NCBI GenBank assembly: GCA_027579435.1
Contig: JANBPK010000726.1
Location: forward strand, 62,001-126,000
Origin: Candolleomyces eurysporus
Lineage: Eukaryota; Basidiomycota; Agaricomycetes; Agaricales; Psathyrellaceae
Length of the DNA stretch: 64,000 bases
Direction of reading: 5' to 3'
Under the pieces are notes generated by a model. That model worked only from the letters and a program-made list of their open reading frames with translations, was not told the DNA's origin and ran no database searches. Both the position numbers and the translations under genes were made by a program. Shown piece after piece: positions 57,132 through 64,000 of the stretch. The stretch's first letter is position 1; every line of letters begins with the position of its first letter.

Positions 57132-60100
57132 GGATTCTATTAATCACTCATTCTTTTCCCTGAAGAATGTACCCACTCCAGGAGCTATGGGTGCGCAAAT
57201 ACAACTCATATGGGACTGTAGTACCTTCGGGATGTCGATGTTGTATGTATGATGACTCTTTGTTTTTGCGATCGAGCGAGTATTCGCGCTTTGTACGACC
57301 ACCCTATCGTCAGAATGAACTTGGACTTCGGACGATCTGTTGACCAATTTTCTTGACAACTTCAAGTTGTAAATGAAGGCTAACTGGGACACACTCCGGC
57401 GCGCCGAAAAGAACAATTCAGGGGCTGGGTTCCTTGGGCTCGTCCTCGTCTCCCAAAAAGTCGTAGTCCACTCAAACTGTTTGAATGGGAGCAGGATCTT
57501 TTTTTTGACGAGGGAAGGCTGGAAGAGATGAAGGTAGGATTGGAGGTTCATTCAAGGGAGGGTTGGGAGACTCGATGCCGTTCTCGGCAAGGATACCGGG
57601 GATGGGGGAGTGTGGGGTCGAGAGGGCAGGAGAAGCCGGAGATCGGAGGTAGGTTGCAGTCTTAATTTCACAGCTCAATGAGGGGGACGTGTCGGAAAGA
57701 GGTGAGGATGGAAATGAGATATCCGACTAGGTATACGGGATGTGTGTAAAACATCCGACGCGCCGGTCGCGTTCTATTCAACGATTATCCGAACACTGAG
57801 CCCCTGGCATCAATAAGAATGTTGGGAGTCCTCAAGTCCTCGACCTGATTCGAGTGGGCGCGAATCAGCTCGTTGAGTTAGGAAAGTAAGGGAGAGCGAC
57901 TCGAGAAATGGAACATCACAAGCAAAACAGCGCAAGACGTCATCGATTTGTCCATGTTAGGCAGCGCTATTTCGGTAATTATCCGGCAACATAAACGGTT
58001 CACTCATCATCTCAGTCGTCGATTTAATGCCCAAAGTGAGCTATACACTGTCTCCCTTAGACCATTTCTTATCGACTCAATCCTGGGAAAAGATAACTCT
58101 TGGACTGCGGAGAATAACGGTCAAGCTCCTAGGCTATCAGGTCTGTGTACGGGCAAGGGGGCAGCCGGGAACAAGGGGCCACAGGTAGGAGCTACGGCTC
58201 TAAATGAAGGATGAGTCGTGGAATGTCTTCAACCATTTCAACAAGCGCTGATCGCCTTACTTGCCTATGACCTGTGCTCAGGGCGGGCCACAGACCACCC
58301 TCGAAGCTGCAGACGCTCCCAAGACCCTATTCTCGAATCTCCGTCCGGCTCAGTGAACTTTCCATCACAGGATGAGAAATTGCCCAACTCTCTTCATAGG
58401 GTGGGTTATGCGTTTTTGCTTCAATCGTTGAACTATTGCTGACCTGGGGCTCAAAACCACACATTGGTTTCCTTCACATCCGCATCACCGCATGTACTGG
58501 CGTATACAGAACTCTTTCGGCGTCAGTCAAGACTCCTACCCATGATCTGATAGGGTGCCATTAGAGGTATCAAAACGTGCCTGGTACCATGGTGCGTGTC
58601 AAGTCGAGAACATAAAGCTAAGATGGCTTACACTTTCCCGCAGCTCACGACACTCAAGCGCTAACGCCATAATGTAACCCTACGAACTTATGAGAACAGC
58701 AAGAATCTTCCTGGAGTCGACCAACATTGCTTACTGTCTGTAAGGCGAGGCTACGGAACGAAACTCAGTAGTACAGGTCCCTCAGCCCTTTAAATGTATA
58801 CCGATGTTTTGCCCAACCTGGACTTCCTCAAACGTTGCCGACGAACCTGTGGGACTCGATGGTCATAGGCAATAGCCCGAACTCTTCGTGCCTGCCATAT
58901 TATAGCACAATAAACAGGGACTCTTCACCACTCCCCACCAATTCATTCAGCACCACTCGCACCTCTCCAAAACTGGATTTTATTCGTCTACATAGTCTAA
59001 GCACGCTTCCAACAGGACGATACCCTGGATCTTCCAGTTCAGCAAACACTGAATCACGAGTCAATGAACGACTACCGATCCGTTCTCGTAGCTTAGTGAG
59101 ACTCTGTCGTCTTGAAGAGAGCTTTCACGCCGGTAGGTGGTATCGATCGCGTGAACACCTGGGGTCAGTCTCATGCGTGTTTTTCGTCCAACAATGCCAA
59201 GTGCTGACCTTGTGTTCAGTCAGCTGTATGATTCGTTTTTGCAAATAATAGTGTACGCTCTTTGAACGTTCAAGTCGGCTTGTTCTCAACGCCTACGCGC
59301 CTGAAAACCCCCAATCCAGAGATCGGGTCCTCGACTGTCGCGGGATTCTCGTACCCAATCGAGTAGAATTGAAAACTCCGGGTTATTTCGCTTCCTGTCT
59401 TTCAATTCTGACACGACGCTGAGTAGCACGAACCTTATCACAATCACCTATCCTGTGGGCGCTTACTTGCGACGAACTGAATGGTGCACACGATGGATGT
59501 ACCACAGTTCTGGGCGCCCTTGACCAAGGTTGCGTCCTCGCCCGTTCTCATTACATTCGAGCTCTACATCCTGTCGCTTGCAGCTCCACGATTGATTCGC
59601 GTGTATGGAGCTTGATTCCTCATGTTTCATTCATTCCAAGCGCCTGTGGCCCTTTGCGACTTTGCCGGGTGTTCTTACTGTCAAACCTTTTCGGATACGT
59701 GCTACAGACGTTGCTGTCAGAACTGAGGCATGTTCTTATCTTACTCGTGTTACTGAAACAAAAGGCTAGATGCATTCAGATGCTGGTCCAATGGCTAAGA
59801 GGCATTTGCACCTTTATTCAATTGAAGTCGTTCTCGGCTCCTGATTAGGTAGGTGCACGGAGGACAGGGTGTACCCATCAAAAAACAAAGGCGTCGTGCG
59901 TGGGTGGTCATATTCAGACGTTCATTTCACTCAGGTCCTCTAGAAATGTGAATTCATCTGAAGCTCATCTGACTGTCATGCGACATTCCGTTCATTTAGC
60001 ACGGGATTGGTGCCGGGAGCATTTTGGGGTATCGCGAACTGACCTACCGTGGAGGCAGCGTTATGGCTGCCGTTGAAATAGAGGGCACACTTTGAGCCTC

Positions 60101-60146
60101 CCTCCGCTCCCCAGCTCCGCTACAGAGAGCATACCACAGTTCGACC
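57132..60146. other. Long gene-poor gap
   Basis: Starts with the 3' flank of the third tandem copy, which is duplicated near 62286-62410. A minus-strand frame near 57472-57678 (LSTPHSPIPGILAENGIESP) could be the end of a lost gene; a plus-strand frame at 58835-59248 is 137 codons long without recognisable features. From about 59400 to 60093 lies the first copy of a dispersed repeat described separately. Confidence 0.45.
59400..60093 (+). repeat. Dispersed non-coding repeat, copy 1
   Basis: Aligns over its whole length, with small indels, to 62740-63374. Shared landmarks include GTGTGGAGCTTGATTCCTC-like sequence, CTGTCAAACCTTTT, TTCATTTCACTCAGGTC, TCTAGAAAT and AAATAGAGGGCAC. It ends 54 bases before the membrane-protein start, so it may contain that gene's promoter. 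No coding potential is evident. Confidence 0.75.
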
Positions 60147-61398
60147 ATGAATAGCAACCAAGGTATGTGTCCCTAATCCTTGGCTTCTACACCGCTAAAC
60201 TTCTGGATCTTCTCAAGAGATATTACCCAGACATCGTAGTCATCGCCGTGCGCTTTCAGATGTAAGCGGAACACTGACGATGGACTCAATTGAGAATTGT
60301 AAGTATCGTCAAATACCCTGTCTACGCCTTAGTATTGACTCCTCTTGCTTTTGCGTACATAGACCCTCAATGGTATTATACAACATTCTACAATCAATTC
60401 ACAAACATCATTTTGATTGTGAGCTCCCCAATCTATTTTTCTCTTCGGGTGTGGAACTGATGCATGACCAGGCGACCTTCGGTGGAGGAGTCCAAGTGGC
60501 TGTTCTAGCGTTCATGCGAGACCTCCTCGACGACGAAGCCTTTGGCATCGAGTTATGGAGGAACGACGACAATCACCAAGGCAGTCGGCTCTACACCATC
60601 TACTCCCTGGGTCTAATGCTCGGACTCCTGGCCATCGCAATGAACATCACAGTTGCTGCTGTTGCAGCCGTCAACGCAGCCATCGCGTGCCACTTCTCGT
60701 TGCACGCGGAAGCCAGCCACAAGCACACCATGAGGTACCGCGTCGTGTTCTGCATGATTCTGCAGTTCATGAGTGGTGCCATCTCTGGAATGTCCTTCAT
60801 TCTCCTCACCCTCAATTACGATTGGACTTTCGCTATCGTTGCCGGGTTCCTGTTCTTTGTGGGCTCGGTCGTGGCAGCGTATCACCTCATTGCACTGTTC
60901 GGTACCGAATGGTTTACGAGGCTGCGCACGCAGCCTTGGCACACCGTCTCCCTGATCTTGTGTTTTGTCGCGTTCAGCTTCGATGTCTCGACTCCTTCAA
61001 GGAGTTCTTGGTTCACAATTACGACTTTTGGGGTGACGATCGTATACCATATGATCGCAGTCCTATACAACACATCTCCCCATCAGCATCCGAGCATTGC
61101 TGAAATATGCAGTGTCTTCGTGATATCGATGTTCTGGGTGGGTTGTGCGGTGACAACGAGGATTCTGAGTCGGTGGTTTGAGGGAGAGTGGGGTCTGGCT
61201 AACATGTATGTGGTATGCATCCTCTCCGCGATCGAAGCGACCGTACTATTTGTCATTGGGGTCATTAATTCCGTTTTATTGGACCGTTGGTATGACGAGA
61301 ATGAGCACGATACGGTAGCGTGGGGTGTGTCACCTATGAGGAGGGTTCTCCACTTCTTCAAGAAATTGCTTAGAAAGATCAGAGTTATGTTCACTTAG
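60147..61398 (+). CDS. Multi-pass membrane protein, unknown function
   Basis: Exons 60147-60162 (16 nt), 60218-60298, 60363-60418 and 60472-61398 close in phase, 359 residues. After a soluble basic head (ILPRHRSHRRALSDVSG) and the aromatic piece YPQWYYTTFYNQFTNIILI, hydrophobic helices follow: GLMLGLLAIAMNITVAAVAA, VVFCMILQFMSGAISGMSF, AIVAGFLFFVGSVVAAYHLI, HTVSLILCFVAFSF, FTITTFGVTIVYHMIAVLY, ICSVFVISMFWVGCAVTT and VVCILSAIEATVLFVIGVIN, so about seven spans. A basic tail ends KKLLRKIRVMFT. I do not recognise the family; a receptor or transporter is possible but there are no diagnostic motifs. The first three exons are inferred from phase and splice signals. Confidence 0.75.
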
Positions 61399-61884
61399 TC
61401 GTATTCTTCTGACTCTCTGCGTTTATGGTTTATGGAATATTAGCTATCGCCATTTCCGGTTTATTGATACCGTCTCTGCTTGTATCTGGCAATCAAATTC
61501 CTTAGTAAAGGGACTGCGACTTATTTTTGAATTCACCCGTCAGCCAATTGCATTTGCAGTCCTACTCGCCCCTCTGCTGGAATATCAACCCTGTAAAACG
61601 AGCTAAAAGCACTAGAATTACAGGTCAAACTCACCCGCATCTACCTGTGAATTTAAACTACAAGACAAGGCAAATCAACCCGCCCAGTGACATGGCCCTG
61701 GCGGATTGTTTGTAACAAAAATTGGGTGAAGATCTCTAGGAGTTCACCCATCACCAATAACCCGACTGCGCCCAGTCAGACGGGTTATCAGTCCCAGCCA
61801 GCCAAGGTTTAGCAAACTAGCCGGGCGGGTGACCGCGTCGAGTGGTTTTAAACCAACACGGGGTGCCCAGTGATCAGTTTAATG
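61399..61884. other. Intergenic with short hairpin
   Basis: 3' flank of the membrane-protein gene. It contains an inverted repeat at 61757-61788: arms ATAACCCG and CGGGTTAT with an inner ACTG/CAGT pairing. No gene recognised. Confidence 0.45.
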
Positions 61885-62400
61885 GCCCTGTTTGTATCGA
61901 CGACAAAGGACTGTGTTGATGATTAGTTGCGCCTAAAATGTACTTAACAGCTGGAACATACGAGGCAGTTCATGACTATGTTTGGGTGCGGCGATGGTTT
62001 TAGAGCTTCCGACTCGTTGCAGACAGTTAAAACTTGAAAGGGCATTTGCCAACTACATAGTTTGTAGCAAGTCCAAGTTCTCCGCCAAACGCCAGCCTCG
62101 CTTCGTCTTGGAAGCGGCAGAATCTATGTTCATCTCAAAGTCCGTTAGCGCTGCATGTTCAGGTTCAGAGTCGGATTCGGCAAGCGGGAGTAGAAGTGCA
62201 GGATATTCTCGCTTTGATCGATTTAACGCTAGTGACGATCCAGAGTTGCAGCCAGATGAAGCTGACTGCGATTGCCGTCTGTATTCGGATGATAATTACT
62301 CTATTCTTTTCCCTGCAGAATGCACGCACTCCACTAGCTATGGGTGCGCAAATACAACTCATATGAGACTGTAGTACCTACAGGATGTCGATGTTGTCCA
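61885..62400 (+). pseudogene. Chimeric F-box/LRR C-terminal fragment
   Basis: The first 60 bases (61885-61944) match the last codons and 3' flank of tandem copy 2 (54757-54814: TGTTTGTATCGACGAC, GCGCC(C/T)AAAATGTACTTA). From 61945 on the sequence switches to the last exon of tandem copy 3 (CAGCTGGAACATACGAGG at 56801) and follows it through the stop and into the 3' flank past 57240. A frame from 61982 still reads RQPRFVLEAAESMFISKSVS and DEADCDCRLYSDD, but the leading part is shifted. No first, second or third exon is present, so it is a recombination remnant. Confidence 0.85.
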
Positions 62401-62739
62401 GATGATTATTTGTGATGTGCGCGGGCCCTGCTTGGAATGATCAGTGGTGCCACGTGAAACCGACGCCAAAATGCAGTAACTGTGTGAGTGGGAAATAAAA
62501 GTAAAGAACGACACGTCGAGTCGTTCTAAGGAGGCGGCAGGCAGCAGAAAGGTGAATTCTCAGTGGGGCCTGCGAACTGGTGGGGAGGTGTTTGCATGTG
62601 TTACAGATCAAACCCGCTGGCAGGTCAGGCTTCAGGTGTCGCCGCCTCTGTCTGCGCCGCCGTTACCTTATCCTCTGGAGCTACTCATACTTCGTGGCTC
62701 ATCTCGGAATATTGCAAATACAGTTATCTTGCTTGATGT

Positions 62740-63374
62740 CTTTTTCGATCACACAACTGACATGACCCTGACTCGGAGCACTACAGCCTCATCAGAGTCA
62801 TGGGCGCCTATTTGCGAGATGGACTGAATAGCGTACACGATGGAGCAACCACAGTCCTGGGACCCCTTAACCCAGAGGGTTTTGCCTTTTCCCGCTCTCA
62901 CCACATTCGAATTGTAAATCCTGTCGCCTACAGTTGCACGATTGGTTCGCATGTGTGGAGCTTGATTCCTCGTGTTCCATTCATTTCGGATGCCCGTGAC
63001 CCTTTGCGGGGACTCAACTGTCAAACCTTTTTGGACACCTGGTAGAGGGGTCATTCCAGGATCCAGCCACTTGAGGCATGTTCGTATCTTACTTGTGCTA
63101 CTGAACAAACGGCGCTGATCGAATGGCCAAGGAAGGGTGCACCCAGCAAGAAACAATGGGGTCACGCGTGGGTGGCTATCTTTGGATGTTCATTTCACTC
63201 AGGTCTTCTAGAAATCTGAGAGCCATCTGAACATCTTCTGACCGCGCACGATATGACATTCTCTTCGCTTTACAAGGGACTGGCGCCAAGAGCACTTTTG
63301 GGGTATCACACACTGGCCTATTGTGACTTTGGAGGTGGCGCTTATCGCTCCTGCTAAAATAGAGGGCACGCTCT
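62740..63374 (+). repeat. Dispersed non-coding repeat, copy 2
   Basis: Second copy of the segment at 59400-60093, in the same orientation and about 3.3 kb away. Divergence is moderate with scattered indels. Unlike copy 1 it is not followed by the membrane-protein gene. Confidence 0.75.
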
Positions 63375-63399
63375 AAAATTTAAATCTACTCGGAATCAG

Positions 63400-63560
63400 G
63401 TTTCGGTCTGACTCCCCCGATTCTGTCCTCCGATTCTGGCACGATTCTCAGAGCGTCAAGCGCGTGCGCAGAATTAGAATTCTGGAGGCAAAATTGACTC
63501 AAATCAAAACTAGAAGCGACTCCAGAATCGACTCAGAATTGCAGGTCTGACCCCGACTTC
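63400..63560. repeat. Imperfect inverted repeat, MITE-like
   Basis: GATTCTGTCCTCCGATTCTG near 63420 is roughly complementary to CCAGAATCGACTCAGAATT near 63521, about 100 bases apart, with flanking copies of GGTCTGAC. No open frame. A small non-autonomous element is possible. Confidence 0.35.
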
Positions 63561-63943
63561 CAGTGAACCTAACAAACTTATTCCTCTCGTACGCGACTCC
63601 CAAGCGAAATCTCAGCAACTAGCTATCGTAGAGTTCGAAGGGTTAATTGCTGTCATTGATTCCCTCATCCGAGGGGAGCGCAAGATCTACGTTGTCTATC
63701 TTCCTTGCAATCGTGTCTCCGTTGCTTTAGAGAGGGGATTGCGGCATGAGCCAATTAGGCAAGATGTCACACGCTTTGAGTCAGGTGCTCATCTCATCCG
63801 CGGCTCCGAAGGTACAACGGTTGTCAAGAAATTACAGGGTAACACGCACCTATAAAAGCTACAGACTGATAAAAGGTTCCTTGATTCTCTTGTGATCTCC
63901 TTCTTTTCCTCCACATCATCACCATAGCCTCTAAACCACATTC

Positions 63944-64000
63944 ATGGCAGACCGAAGCATTCTAGATGTCCTGCCCCTCGACATTGTGGAGTTGGTGATT
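63944..64000 (+). CDS. F-box/LRR-like protein, first exon only (cut by window edge)
   Basis: The 19 visible codons read MADRSILDVLPLDIVELVI, nearly identical to the first exon of the copy at 55353. The bases before the ATG (GCCTCTAAACC(A/G)CATTCATGGCAGAC) are also shared, so upstream sequence was duplicated with the gene. The rest lies outside the window. Confidence 0.85.
   Translation, partial: MADRSILDVLPLDIVELVI

Larger units (their letters stand above)
62401..63943. other. Intergenic, repeat and possible MITE-like piece
   Basis: Holds the second copy of the dispersed repeat, then from about 63400 to 63560 a stretch rich in GATTCTG/CAGAATC words in opposite orientation. The last 200 bases are the promoter of the partial F-box/LRR gene, with the element GCCAATTAGGCAAGATGTCA (63741-63772). 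Confidence 0.5.

Noticed and set aside
57144..57551. 135-codon minus-strand frame after tandem copy 3
   Set aside because: It is antisense to the 3' flank, which is duplicated non-coding DNA, and shows no domain.
62749..63165. 138-codon minus-strand frame inside the dispersed repeat
   Set aside because: The matching frame is not open in the other repeat copy, so it is probably not coding.
1..64000. Biosynthetic gene cluster, CRISPR array or bacterial defence island
   Set aside because: No core biosynthetic enzymes, no spaced repeats, and intron-rich genes of clear fungal type throughout.

Overview
The window is nuclear DNA of a basidiomycete, most likely an Agaricomycete. Genes carry many short introns of about 45-80 nt with GT..AG ends, several exons are under 25 nt, and the families are typical of mushroom-forming fungi: DUF1996 secreted proteins, NACHT (STAND) proteins, DUF7025-type AAA ATPases, F-box/LRR-like proteins and divergent kinase-like proteins. 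I rebuilt exon structures by hand from splice signals and reading phase. Where phases close perfectly I am confident; where they do not I say so.

Left part (1-12100): a minus-strand array of F-box/LRR-like paralogues (a gene cut by the window edge, a decayed copy joined to a piece of an unrelated gene, and an intact copy at 2577-4490), then mitochondrial ribosomal protein uL30m, a low-complexity Pro/Gln-rich protein, a kinase-like protein, and a coiled-coil protein with a NACHT-like domain that has lost its P-loop.

Middle (12800-31600): a MINDY-type deubiquitinase with a CaaX-like end, an F-box protein, a DUF1996 secreted protein with a probable 2-nt frameshift, a secreted protein of unknown function with an H-G-T motif, a 1317-residue NACHT protein with a WD-like C-terminus, and an AAA ATPase with a C-terminal hydrophobic segment. 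A second AAA ATPase of the same exon structure follows at 33743-36399, giving a duplicated pair.

Right part (36700-64000): another F-box/LRR-like gene, a mitochondrial ICT1-type peptidyl-tRNA hydrolase, a Ser/Thr-rich single-pass membrane protein whose frame is disturbed by ambiguous bases, a class 3 lipase, a divergent F-box/LRR protein, the casein kinase II beta subunit (start codon split by an intron, 4-nt microexon), then three tandem plus-strand F-box/LRR-like genes, a multi-pass membrane protein, a chimeric gene fragment, a repeated 0.65-kb non-coding segment and the start of one more F-box paralogue at the right edge.

The unifying theme is local duplication and recombination: at least seven F-box/LRR-like copies plus two chimeric debris pieces, a duplicated AAA gene, a dispersed repeat, and a remnant of the CK2-beta 5' region copied together with an F-box gene. 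I see no bacterial-style operon, CRISPR array, rRNA or convincing tRNA.
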